From contig JAFEFF010000181.1 in the NCBI GenBank assembly GCA_018240745.1, positions 1 through 54,582 of the forward strand: 54,582 nt of DNA, written 5' to 3'. The DNA is from Pseudomonadota bacterium. GTDB lineage: Bacteria; Pseudomonadota; Alphaproteobacteria; Reyranellales; Reyranellaceae. The position numbers were made by a program, and so were the translations under genes. Below the pieces are notes generated by a model, which had not been told where the DNA came from, did no database searches, and worked only from the letters and a program-made list of their open reading frames with translations. Each line of letters starts with the position of its first letter. The stretch's first letter is position 1. Of this stretch, positions 41,072 to 54,582 are shown piece after piece.

Positions 41072-42322
41072 TCAGTAGCCCATGTGCCGGCGGTAGGCCT
41101 TCCAGAAGCCGCGCACCGAGGCCTCGGTGGCGCGTGTCTCCTGGCTCTCGGCGGTGCTGCCGCCCATCTGGATCACCGACACCTGGTCGGAGGCCGCCAG
41201 CGTGCCGCGCTGGACGAAGCCACCGACGCAGCCATCCTCCATCGAGATGAAGCCGGCCGGCCCGACCAGGTTCTGCTGCTTCAGCCGCCGCCGGTTCATC
41301 TCGGGCGTGTCGTCCTCGAAGCCGAAGTAGGTCCAGACCAGGTCCATCTTGCCGACGCCGCGCGGCACGACCTGGCGCACGGCGAGGCAGTTGTGGATCT
41401 GCTGGAGGATGAAGCCCGGGAAGACCGACAGGATCTGCAGCTGGATGTGGTCGCCGAACTCCTCGACCGAATCGAGCACGCTGGGATCGGCCAGCGCGAA
41501 CTTGCCGTCCTGGTCGGTGCGGATGTCCTGCGCCTTGTAGGCGCCGGCATTGGCGCCCTCGGGGATGCCGATGGTGTAGCTCGAATGGTTGCCGCCGTCG
41601 GGGCTGACCAGCACGCCGCCGCCCTGGGTCAGCCGCGAGATGCGGAAGGTCGTCAGGAAGGTGTGCAGCAGGCTGGCGTGGTAGGTGTCCTTGACGTTCT
41701 CGACATAGAGCTTCCAGTTGTTGGGCAGCGGCTGCACGAAGCGGCCCATCACCCGGATCGGCCGGTTGAGCACGCGCTTCAGCCGGCCCAGCACCTCGCT
41801 GCCGATATAGTCCTCGATCGGCGGCACGTCGGGCGACAGGGTCGCGAACACCAGGCCGCACAGCGTCGTGGTGCGCAGCTTGCGCGGGCCGAAGCGGTCG
41901 CGATCGAAGCCGGCGGGCATCCCGCCCTTGCCATTAATGCCGCGCTCGAAGGCGATGCCCCGCAGGTTGCCGCAGAGGTCGTAGCTCCAGGCGTGGTAGA
42001 CGCACTTGAAGTTGTTCTGGACGTTGCCGCCGTCGTCGAACGCGATCAGCGCGCCGCGATGGGCGCAGCGGTTCTCGAAGCAGTTGATCGCGCCGTCGGC
42101 GTCACGCACCACGATGACAGGCATCTCGCCGATCTGGTTGGTGCGGTAGTCGCCCTTGGCCGGGATGTCGGCCTCGAGACAGACGAAGTTCCAGGTCGCG
42201 CCCTCGAACAGCCGCGCCATCTCGCGCTTGTAGTTGGCCTCATCCTGGTAGACCCAGTAGGGGACGCGGGCGAGCGAATCCTCGGGCCATATGGTCGTGG
42301 CTTCTTCGTAGCGGACGTCCAT
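41072..42322 (-). CDS. Rieske aromatic-ring-hydroxylating dioxygenase alpha subunit
   Basis: A 416-residue Rieske non-heme iron oxygenase. The [2Fe-2S] ligands are Cys86, His88, Cys107 and His110 (CAHRGALI, KCVYHAWSYD). The mononuclear iron ligands are visible in ENVKDTYHASLLH (Asp212 bridging, His215, His220), with the third carboxylate probably in ISMEDGCVGGF. The sequence style is that of the anthranilate/salicylate/terephthalate group. It needs a ferredoxin reductase, which is not in the window. GGGAGG precedes the ATG, and an 8-bp-arm palindrome lies just upstream at 42333-42350. Confidence 0.93.
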   Translation of the reverse strand: MDVRYEEATTIWPEDSLARVPYWVYQDEANYKREMARLFEGATWNFVCLEADIPAKGDYRTNQIGEMPVIVVRDADGAINCFENRCAHRGALIAFDDGGNVQNNFKCVYHAWSYDLCGNLRGIAFERGINGKGGMPAGFDRDRFGPRKLRTTTLCGLVFATLSPDVPPIEDYIGSEVLGRLKRVLNRPIRVMGRFVQPLPNNWKLYVENVKDTYHASLLHTFLTTFRISRLTQGGGVLVSPDGGNHSSYTIGIPEGANAGAYKAQDIRTDQDGKFALADPSVLDSVEEFGDHIQLQILSVFPGFILQQIHNCLAVRQVVPRGVGKMDLVWTYFGFEDDTPEMNRRRLKQQNLVGPAGFISMEDGCVGGFVQRGTLAASDQVSVIQMGGSTAESQETRATEASVRGFWKAYRRHMGY

Positions 42323-42332
42323 GGCGACCTCC

Positions 42333-42350
42333 CGTCACTCCAGAGTGACG
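42333..42350. promoter_or_regulatory. Palindrome upstream of the Rieske dioxygenase genes
   Basis: CGTCACTC and GAGTGACG form perfect 8-base arms around CA. It ends 10 bases before the start codon and overlaps the region just upstream of the ribosome binding site, a plausible operator for a dimeric regulator. The gap 42351-42518 to putA holds no convincing gene. Confidence 0.5.
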
Positions 42351-42518
42351 TTGGCTGGTTTTGTCACACTCCGCCAGCGCATTTCCTCATCCTCGATGAA
42401 CGCGTCGTCGCTCTTTCCGGACCACCGGGCAGTCGTCCGGGCATGCGGCGGCCGGGCGATGCACAGGAGCGTCGCGATCAGCAGGCGCAAACCGGCTGTC
42501 ATCCCCATATGCTGGGTC

Positions 42519-45500
42519 ATGTCCCTGCGCGACGCGATCACATCGGCCTACCGGCGGCCCGAGCCCGAATGCCTGCCGCCGCTCCTCTCGGCGGCGAGCC
42601 TGCCGGCCGAGACGATGGCGCGGGCGACGGCGCTGGCGCGGCGGCTGGCCGAGCGGCTGCGCGAAAAGGGGCCGGGCTACGGCGTCGGCGGGCTGATCCA
42701 CGAATATTCGCTCGCGAGCGAGGAGGGCGTGGCGCTGATGTGCCTCGCCGAGGCGCTGCTGCGCATTCCCGACGACGAGACGCGCGACGCGCTGATCCGC
42801 GACAAGATCGGCGGCGGCGACTGGGAGGCCCATCTCGGCCGCAGCCCATCGCTGTTCGTCAATGCCGCGACCTGGGGCCTGCTGCTGACCGGTCGGCTCA
42901 CCTCGACGCACAGCGAACGCGGGCTGTCGGCGGCGCTGACCCGGCTGGTCGCCCGGGGCGGCGAGCCGCTGATCCGCGCCGGCGTGAACCTCGCCATGCG
43001 CCTGATGGGCGAGCAGTTCGTCTCGGGCCAGACGATCGGCGAGGCGCTGGAGAAGGGCCGGCCTCTGGTGCGCAAGGGCTTCCGCTACTCCTACGACATG
43101 CTGGGCGAGGCGGCGGTGACGATGGGCCAGGCCGGGCGCTACTTCGCCGACTACCGGAATGCCATTCGCGCCATCGGCGCCGAATCGGCCGGCCGCGGCA
43201 TCTACGACGGCCCGGGCATCTCGATCAAGCTGTCGGCGCTGCATCCGCGCTACAGCCGCAGCCAGATCGAGCGCGTGCAGGCCGAGCTCTATCCGCGGCT
43301 CAAGGCCCTCGCGCTGCTGGCGTGCTCGGTCGACATCGGCCTCAACATCGACGCCGAGGAAGCCGATCGGCTGGAGATCTCGCTCGACCTGCTGGAGCGG
43401 CTGTGCTTCGAGCCGGAGCTCGCCGGCTGGCACGGCATCGGCTTCGTCGTGCAGGCCTATCAGAAGCGCTGCCCCTTCGTGATCGACTGGCTGATCGATC
43501 TCGCCGCCCGCAGCGGCCATCGCCTGATGGTGCGGCTGGTCAAGGGCGCCTACTGGGACGGCGAGATCAAGCGCGCGCAGGTCGACGGGCTGGAAGGCTT
43601 CCCGGTCTTCACCCGCAAGATCCACACCGATGTTTCCTACATCGCCTGCGCCCGCAAGCTGCTCGCCGCGATGGACCGCGTGTTCCCGCAATTCGCCACC
43701 CACAATGCGCTGACGCTCGCCATGCTCCACGCGGTCGCGCCCCGATGGCGAGACAGGGGACACTACGAGTTCCAGTGCCTGCACGGCATGGGCGAGGGCC
43801 TCTACGAGGAAGTGGTCGGTCGCGACAAGCTCGGCGTGCCGTGCCGCATCTACGCGCCGGTCGGCACGCACGAGACGCTGCTTGCCTATCTGGTACGGCG
43901 CCTGCTGGAGAACGGCGCCAACACCTCGTTCGTTAACCAGATCGCCGATCCGGCCTATCCGATCGACGAGCTGCTGGCCGATCCGGTCGAGCGCGCCAAG
44001 GCGTTGCAGCCGGTCGGTCGCCCGCACGATCGCATCGCCCTGCCGCGCGATCTGTTCGGGACGGAGCGCGCCAACTCGATGGGCATCGATCTTTCGAACG
44101 AGTACCGCCTCGCCGAGCTTTCGGCCGCCATGGCGAGCGCGCCGCCGGTCGACGTGTCCGGTGTCGACGCCGACGACGCCTGCCGCCGCGCGCAGCCATG
44201 GCGCGCGACGCCGCAGGAGCGTGCGGCCTGCCTCACGCGCATCGCCCACGACCTCGAGGCGCGGCGCATGGAGCTGATCCCGACCATCGTGCGCGAGGCG
44301 GGCAAGACCTACGCCAATGCCGTCGGCGAGGTGCGGGAGGCCGCCGACTTCCTGCGCTACTACGCAGCGCAGGTGCGCGACTGGAGCAACGACACGCACC
44401 AGCCGCTCGGCATCGTCGCCTGCATCAGCCCGTGGAACTTCCCGCTGTCGATCTTCACCGGCCAGATCGCGGGCGCTCTGGCCGCCGGCAACGGGGTCGT
44501 CGCCAAGCCGGCCGAGGAGACCCCGAAGATCGCGACGCAGGCGGTCGCGCTGTTCCGCGACTCCGGCCTGCCGGCCGAGGTGCTGCAGCTCGTGATCGGC
44601 GACGGCGAGGTCGGCGCACGCCTGGTCGCCAACCCGGCGATCAAGGGCGTAGTGTTCACCGGCTCGACCGAAGCGGCGCGCTCGATCAACAAGACCCTCG
44701 CCAAGCGGCCCATCGTGCCGTTGATCGCCGAGACCGGCGGGCAGAACGTGATGGTGGTCGATTCCTCGGCGCTGCCCGAGCAGCTCGTCAACGACGCGCT
44801 GACCTCGGCGTTCGATTCGGCCGGCCAGCGCTGCTCGGCGCTGCGCGTGCTCGCCCTGCAGGAGGACATCGCCGACCGCGTGCTGCCGATGCTGAAGGAG
44901 GCGATGGCGGAGCTCCGCGTCGGCGATCCGGCGCTGCTCTCGACCGATGTCGGCCCGGTCATCACCGCCGAGGCGCAGAAGCGCCTGCTCGACCACATCG
45001 CCACGATGCGCGCCAAGGGCCGCACCGTCACCCAGGCGCCGGCGCCGCAAGGCCTGTTCGTGCCGCCAGCCATCATCGAGATCCGGTCGATCGCCGAGCT
45101 GCCGGGCGAGGTGTTCGGACCGGTGATGCACGTGTTGCGCTATCCGCGCGAGGCGCTGGGCCGCGTCGTGCGCGAGGCCAATGCCACCGGTTTCGGTCTG
45201 ACCTTCGGCGTGCACAGCCGGGTCGACGAGACGATCGACCGCGCCACCGACCTCATTGCGGCCGGCAACCAGTACGTCAATCGCACCGTCATCGGCGCGG
45301 TGGTCGGCGTGCAGCCGTTCGGGGGCCACGGGCTCAGCGGCACCGGCCCGAAGGCCGGTGGGCCGCTCTATGTGCGGCGACTGCTGTCGAAGGCGCCGCC
45401 GATCTCGCTGGACGGTCTGCCGTGCGAATTGCCCGGGCCGGTCGGCGAGCGCAACACGTACAGAGTGCGCCCCAAGGGGACGATCCTGTGCGTGGCCGCC

Positions 45501-45773
45501 GCTCCGTCAGACCTGCAGGCCCAGGTCGAGGCCGTCCGTGCGACCGGCAATCGCGCGACCCGGGAGATCGACGACCCGCACATCGCGGCCGCGCTGTTTG
45601 CCGGTACACGGGATGAATTGCTGGCGCTCAGTCTGCGCCTCGCCGAGCGCGACGGGCCGATCGTGCCCGTGCACACGGCGCCCTACTATCCGGAACGCCT
45701 GGTCGACGAGATCTCGCTCAGCGTCAATACCGCCGCGGCGGGCGGCAATGCCAGCCTCATGACTTTGGGGTAG
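42519..45773 (+). CDS. putA: Bifunctional proline dehydrogenase / L-glutamate-gamma-semialdehyde dehydrogenase
   Basis: A 1084-residue enzyme oxidising proline to glutamate in two steps. The FAD-dependent PRODH barrel (about 90-470) shows GISIKLSALHPRYSRSQ, GFVVQAYQKR, RLVKGAYWDGEIKRAQ, FATHNALT and GTHETLLAYLVRRLLENG. The aldehyde dehydrogenase (about 530-1000) has ISPWNFPLSIFTGQIAGALA, VFTGSTEAARSIN, catalytic Glu in IAETGGQNVM and Cys in SAGQRCSALRVL. There is no N-terminal ribbon-helix-helix DNA-binding domain, so it is not the trifunctional enteric type. The ending SVNTAAAGGNASLMTLG is typical of the family. The ATG at 42519 fits the family start; the longer frame from 42321 is rejected. 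It overlaps the convergent lipoprotein gene by 17 bases. Confidence 0.95.
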   Translation: MSLRDAITSAYRRPEPECLPPLLSAASLPAETMARATALARRLAERLREKGPGYGVGGLIHEYSLASEEGVALMCLAEALLRIPDDETRDALIRDKIGGGDWEAHLGRSPSLFVNAATWGLLLTGRLTSTHSERGLSAALTRLVARGGEPLIRAGVNLAMRLMGEQFVSGQTIGEALEKGRPLVRKGFRYSYDMLGEAAVTMGQAGRYFADYRNAIRAIGAESAGRGIYDGPGISIKLSALHPRYSRSQIERVQAELYPRLKALALLACSVDIGLNIDAEEADRLEISLDLLERLCFEPELAGWHGIGFVVQAYQKRCPFVIDWLIDLAARSGHRLMVRLVKGAYWDGEIKRAQVDGLEGFPVFTRKIHTDVSYIACARKLLAAMDRVFPQFATHNALTLAMLHAVAPRWRDRGHYEFQCLHGMGEGLYEEVVGRDKLGVPCRIYAPVGTHETLLAYLVRRLLENGANTSFVNQIADPAYPIDELLADPVERAKALQPVGRPHDRIALPRDLFGTERANSMGIDLSNEYRLAELSAAMASAPPVDVSGVDADDACRRAQPWRATPQERAACLTRIAHDLEARRMELIPTIVREAGKTYANAVGEVREAADFLRYYAAQVRDWSNDTHQPLGIVACISPWNFPLSIFTGQIAGALAAGNGVVAKPAEETPKIATQAVALFRDSGLPAEVLQLVIGDGEVGARLVANPAIKGVVFTGSTEAARSINKTLAKRPIVPLIAETGGQNVMVVDSSALPEQLVNDALTSAFDSAGQRCSALRVLALQEDIADRVLPMLKEAMAELRVGDPALLSTDVGPVITAEAQKRLLDHIATMRAKGRTVTQAPAPQGLFVPPAIIEIRSIAELPGEVFGPVMHVLRYPREALGRVVREANATGFGLTFGVHSRVDETIDRATDLIAAGNQYVNRTVIGAVVGVQPFGGHGLSGTGPKAGGPLYVRRLLSKAPPISLDGLPCELPGPVGERNTYRVRPKGTILCVAAAPSDLQAQVEAVRATGNRATREIDDPHIAAALFAGTRDELLALSLRLAERDGPIVPVHTAPYYPERLVDEISLSVNTAAAGGNASLMTLG

Positions 45774-46050
45774 GCGGGCTCGCCGTGTACGGGCCGTATG
45801 GGCCCGGCATGGTCTTTTCCATGATGCACAGCAGATTGCTGGAGGCGGACGGCGGAAAGCTCGTGCGCCTGGCCTCGCACTCCTCATAGGTCATCGGTCC
45901 GGCGAAGATCTCCGGTCCCGCCACCATCATCAGGCGCGGCTTCTCCAGGTACCAGCCCGGCGTGGTGTAGGCCTGCGACGGCCCGTACCTGTTGCAGGCG
46001 CCGAGGACCACCATCAGGCCAAGACCCGCCACAACCGCCCGCTTGGACAT
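45757..46050 (-). CDS. Small putative lipoprotein
   Basis: A 97-residue protein with a signal peptide ending in a lipobox, MSKRAVVAGLGLMVVLGAC, so Cys19 should be lipidated. The mature part (NRYGPSQAYTTPGWYLEKPR) is rich in Pro, Tyr and Gly and contains two further Cys (YEECEARR, LLCIMEK) that may form a disulfide. No known domain was recognised. GGGGGG lies before the ATG at 46050. It is divergent from gltB and overlaps the end of putA. Confidence 0.78.
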   Translation of the reverse strand: MSKRAVVAGLGLMVVLGACNRYGPSQAYTTPGWYLEKPRLMMVAGPEIFAGPMTYEECEARRTSFPPSASSNLLCIMEKTMPGPYGPYTASPPTPKS

Positions 46051-46197
46051 CAAATTCCCCCCGCAGCAACTCTGGTTTTGGCAGGTTACAAGCCCCGCCC
46101 CGGACCAACAATCGCTTTTGCCCCCGCGCGGCCAACAGGTTAAGAAAGACCCACACCGTAGTTCGTTTGGGGGGAGCTGTCCGGCAGCGGGCAGCCT

Positions 46198-50850
<4,653 letters not shown>

Positions 50851-50862
50851 CGGCCCGTGGCC

Positions 50863-50925
50863 GTCATCCCGAGCTTTCGCGAGGGATCTGCCGCAGGAAA
50901 GATCCCTCGCTACGCTCGGGATGAC
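50863..50925. repeat. Nested palindromic (REP-like) element between gltB and gltD
   Basis: Outer arms GTCATCCCGAGC and its complement (12 bp), inner arms CGAGGGATCT and its complement (10 bp), in 63 bases. This is a common type of mobile palindrome in alphaproteobacterial genomes. In the gltBD transcript it would form a long hairpin that may protect gltB mRNA or lower gltD expression. Confidence 0.75.
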
Positions 50926-50946
50926 AAATAGGGGAGTTGGTCAGTC

Positions 50947-52383
<1,437 letters not shown>

Positions 52384-52433
52384 GGACCGGTGGTTCTGGA
52401 AGCGTTCGCTCTGTGAACAGTGTGGATGACTAG

Positions 52434-52490
52434 ACTGTGGCGACGAAGCCACAGTGTCGGCGAAAGACGGCTGATAACTGTCTGATAACG
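52434..52490 (+). promoter_or_regulatory. Hairpin and upstream element of OmpA gene 1
   Basis: ACTGTGGC and GCCACAGT form 8-bp arms around GACGAA (52434-52455), followed by a stretch that recurs, with changes, upstream of the second OmpA gene (GGCGAA, then GGC, ATAA and GTCTGA). The conservation at both genes suggests a shared promoter or regulatory site. Confidence 0.55.
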
Positions 52491-52570
52491 CACAACTCTG
52501 CCGCCGCTTCGCCTATATTGCGCAGCGTGGGGCGCGAGAGTTTGCCCAACGAAGAAGAGGGAGATCCAGA

Positions 52571-53605
52571 GTGATCAAGAAAATCTTGGCGACTTCGGCC
52601 GTCCTCATGGCCCTTCCGGTCGCCTCGCAGGCCCAGACCCTGCAGTATCCGGGTTTCTATGTAGGCGCCATCGGCGGCGTTAACTGGATGCTGAGCAATT
52701 CGTTCAACGCCACTTTCAGCTCGCCTACCGGGTTTGTGTCCGGAACTGGCAATGCCAACTGGAATACCGGTTGGGCTGCGGGTGGCATGGTCGGCTACGA
52801 CTTCATCGGGCCGCGCGTCGAACTCGAAGGCATGTATCGCGACAACACGGGCACCATCACCAATACGGGCTTCGCCGGGAGCCTCGGTACGGACATGAAC
52901 CAAGTGTCCGTGATGGCCAACGTGCTGTACGACTTCAACGCTGGCGGCGTGATCGTGCCGTACATCGGCGCTGGTGCCGGTGTGGCCTTCATCAACGGCA
53001 GCATCAATGGCGGCGGCAGCGCTGCCAGCACGCAGTTCGCCTACCAGGCGATGATCGGCGTCGGCTACAACATCGACCCGATGTTCCGTATCAACCTGGA
53101 AGGCCGGTACTACGGAACAACGACCCCGAACTTCAACAACACCACGTTCGTTGGCGGTACTCCCGTTACCGTCAACGCGAACCCGACCAACAACAACTTC
53201 AGCCTGCTGGCCAGCATCCAGGTCCGCTTCGGCGCCCCGGCGGCTGCGCCGCCGCCGCCGCCGGCTCCGGCCGCTGCGCCGTCGTTCATGGTGTTCTTCG
53301 ATTGGGACCGCTCGAACCTGTCGCAGCAGGCGCTCAACACGATCCGCCAGGCGGCCGACCAGTTCAAGGCGACGGGCAAGGCCCGGATCACCGCGACCGG
53401 CCACGCCGACCGCTCGGGTCCGGAGAACTACAACATGGCGCTGTCGCTGCGCCGTGCGAACGCGGTCAAGGACGCCCTGGTGCGCGACGGCGTGCCGGCG
53501 ACGGCGATCACGGTCATCGGCAAGGGCGAGACCCAGCCGCTGGTCCCGACGGCCGACGGCGTACGCGAGCCGCAGAACCGCCGTGTGGAGATCGTCCTCC
53601 AGTAA
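52571..53605 (+). CDS. OmpA-like outer membrane protein (copy 1)
   Basis: A 344-residue outer membrane protein. A signal peptide MIKKILATSAVLMALPVASQ, cut near AQA-QT, is followed by an ~180-residue eight-strand type beta barrel (YPGFYVGAIGGVNWM, GYDFIGPRVELEGMYRD, IVPYIGAGAGVAFI). A Pro/Ala linker leads to an OmpA-type peptidoglycan-binding domain (FFDWDRSNLS, GHADRSGPENYNMALSLRRA with the Asp and Arg that contact diaminopimelate, and ENRRVEIVL-like PQNRRVEIVLQ). It tethers the outer membrane to the wall. The start is GTG, with AGAGGGAGA upstream. A terminator follows, and then a paralogue. Confidence 0.93.
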   Translation: MIKKILATSAVLMALPVASQAQTLQYPGFYVGAIGGVNWMLSNSFNATFSSPTGFVSGTGNANWNTGWAAGGMVGYDFIGPRVELEGMYRDNTGTITNTGFAGSLGTDMNQVSVMANVLYDFNAGGVIVPYIGAGAGVAFINGSINGGGSAASTQFAYQAMIGVGYNIDPMFRINLEGRYYGTTTPNFNNTTFVGGTPVTVNANPTNNNFSLLASIQVRFGAPAAAPPPPPAPAAAPSFMVFFDWDRSNLSQQALNTIRQAADQFKATGKARITATGHADRSGPENYNMALSLRRANAVKDALVRDGVPATAITVIGKGETQPLVPTADGVREPQNRRVEIVLQ

Positions 53606-53630
53606 GTTCGGTTCCGTACAGGACAAGGAG

Positions 53631-53659
53631 AAGGCGGCCCCCTGCGGGCCGCCTTTTTT
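53631..53659 (+). terminator. Rho-independent terminator after OmpA gene 1
   Basis: AAGGCGGCCC and GGGCCGCCTT form a 10-bp stem around a CCTGC loop, ending in a T-run. It lies 26 bases after the stop codon. Confidence 0.85.
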
Positions 53660-53712
53660 GTGGCCGAAAAGCCACACTGTTGGGCGAACGAGGGCGAATA
53701 AGCGTCTGAAAT
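53660..53712 (+). promoter_or_regulatory. Hairpin and upstream element of OmpA gene 2
   Basis: GTGGC and GCCAC arms around CGAAAA, followed by ACTGTTGGGCGAACGAGGGC, ATAA and GTCTGA, parallel the element at 52434-52490. It begins where the preceding terminator's T-run ends. Confidence 0.55.
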
Positions 53713-53786
53713 GCCACGATCGTCTTTGGCGGCGTTGTTTTCCCGGGTACAATGGCGGCCATACCCGCAAAGGAGGGAGTACCGAC

Positions 53787-54582
53787 GTGATCAAGAAAGC
53801 TCTAGTTACCGCGGCCCTGATGGCGCTGCCGGCGGTATCGCAGGCCCAGTCTTTGCAATATCCAGGGTTCTACGTCGGAGCCGAAGGCGGCTTGAACTGG
53901 ATGTTCAGCACGGGCATCGCCACGCCTTTGGGCGTAAGCGGGACGATCTATCCGGCAACCGGCTGGGCAGCCGGCGGTATGATCGGTTACGACTTCGTCG
54001 GCCCGAGGGTCGAAATCGAAGGCGTGCACCGTGACAACCAGGCCACCGTGGGCGGCGGCCCCTTCAACGCGTTCGGCGCAACGAAGGGCGATACCGCGGT
54101 CATGGCCAACCTGATGTACGACTTCAATGCAGGCGGCACGATCGTGCCATATATCGGCGCGGGCGCCGGTATTGCCTTCGTCAGGACCGCGGCGCTCAAT
54201 GTGGCCACCGACAGCACTCAGTTCGCGTACCAGGCGATCCTGGGCGTCGGCTACAACATCGACCCGATGTTCCGCGTCAACCTCGACGCGCGCTACTACG
54301 GCACGACCAATCCGTACCTCGCGGGCACCGGCTACAGCAACAACAACATCAGCGCGATGCTGAGCCTGCAGGTCAAACTCGGCGCCCCAGCGGCTGCGCC
54401 GCCGCCGCCGCCGGCTCCGGCTGCTGCGCCGTCGTTCATGGTGTTCTTCGATTGGGATCGCTCGAACCTGTCGCAGCAGGCGCTCAACACGATTCGCCAG
54501 GCGGCCGACCAGTTCAAGGCGACGGGCAAGGCCCGGATCACCGCGACCGGCCATGCCGACCGCTCGGGTCCGGAGAACTACA
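53787..54582 (+). CDS. OmpA-like outer membrane protein (copy 2, cut by window end)
   Basis: The frame starts with GTG after AAAGGAGGGAG and is still open at the window edge (265 codons visible). It has a signal peptide (MIKKALVTAALMALPAVSQA), a beta barrel clearly related to but diverged from copy 1 (YPGFYVGAEGGLNWMF, GYDFVGPRVEIEGVHRD) and the same Pro/Ala linker and OmpA domain. Over the last 202 bases it differs from copy 1 (53231-53432) at only five positions by my count, all synonymous, whereas the barrels differ widely. This points to gene conversion or recent module exchange. The remaining ~80 residues lie outside the window. Confidence 0.92.
   Translation, partial: MIKKALVTAALMALPAVSQAQSLQYPGFYVGAEGGLNWMFSTGIATPLGVSGTIYPATGWAAGGMIGYDFVGPRVEIEGVHRDNQATVGGGPFNAFGATKGDTAVMANLMYDFNAGGTIVPYIGAGAGIAFVRTAALNVATDSTQFAYQAILGVGYNIDPMFRVNLDARYYGTTNPYLAGTGYSNNNISAMLSLQVKLGAPAAAPPPPPAPAAAPSFMVFFDWDRSNLSQQALNTIRQAADQFKATGKARITATGHADRSGPENY

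Noticed and set aside
42335..42541. A 68-residue minus-strand frame between the Rieske gene and putA
   Set aside because: It has no recognisable domain or ribosome binding site, and it overlaps the operator-like palindrome and the putA start.

Overview
The window is GC-rich, densely packed chromosomal DNA. Gene content (PrmA, HrpB, PutA, an alphaproteobacterial-type GltBD, DUF1127, HdeD, Bug-type solute-binding proteins, many CoA-pathway enzymes) points to an environmental alphaproteobacterium, plausibly of the Reyranella/Rhodospirillales or Bradyrhizobium-like kind; that placement is inference from gene style, not from a search. No rRNA, tRNA, CRISPR array or complete insertion sequence was seen.

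Layout. 1-6.2 kb: the end of a SAM-dependent methyltransferase, an aminopeptidase P with an unusual N-terminal extension, a DUF1127 protein, and a coupled uvrD-prmA pair. 6.3-11.4 kb: an HtrA-like protein without a catalytic triad, a metallo-beta-lactamase-fold protein with half of its metal site missing, then a tightly overlapping FAD monooxygenase-DUF2783-SDR-GNAT run. 11.3-16.1 kb: MFS exporter, two tandem hot-dog thioesterases, alpha/beta hydrolase, HdeD and a NUDIX hydrolase. 16.2-22 kb: a CoA-ester pathway (HMG-CoA-synthase-like/DUF35 fusion, SCP-x-type thiolase, two-part MaoC-type hydratase, SDR, FAD monooxygenase) that supplies hydration, oxidation and thiolytic or retro-aldol cleavage for an unknown acyl-CoA. 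22-26 kb: DUF2231, a divergent AraC/DUF2000 pair, and a 20-codon stump of an amidohydrolase gene cut off by a more AT-rich segment coding for a membrane TPR/peptidoglycan-binding repeat protein. 26-32.4 kb: an aldo/keto reductase-patatin-M14 peptidase operon, apt with an amidase, and a cupin. 32.4-35.5 kb: hrpB preceded by an overlapping vapBC-like toxin-antitoxin pair with a palindromic operator. 35.5-42.3 kb: EthD protein, orphan Bug solute-binding protein and ThDP enzyme; a VOC protein; a DUF900 hydrolase; a Rieske dioxygenase alpha/beta pair without its reductase. 42.5-52.4 kb: putA, a small lipoprotein, gltB and gltD. 52.5 kb to the end: two tandem OmpA-like porins, the second cut by the window edge.

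The strongest biological leads are the thiolase-superfamily/DUF35/MaoC cluster whose first member has lost its catalytic cysteine, the adjacent pseudo-protease and half-site MBL protein, the truncated amidohydrolase at an island border, and the tandem OmpA genes with a homogenised C-terminal half and duplicated upstream hairpins. A family of palindromic intergenic repeats recurs through the window.
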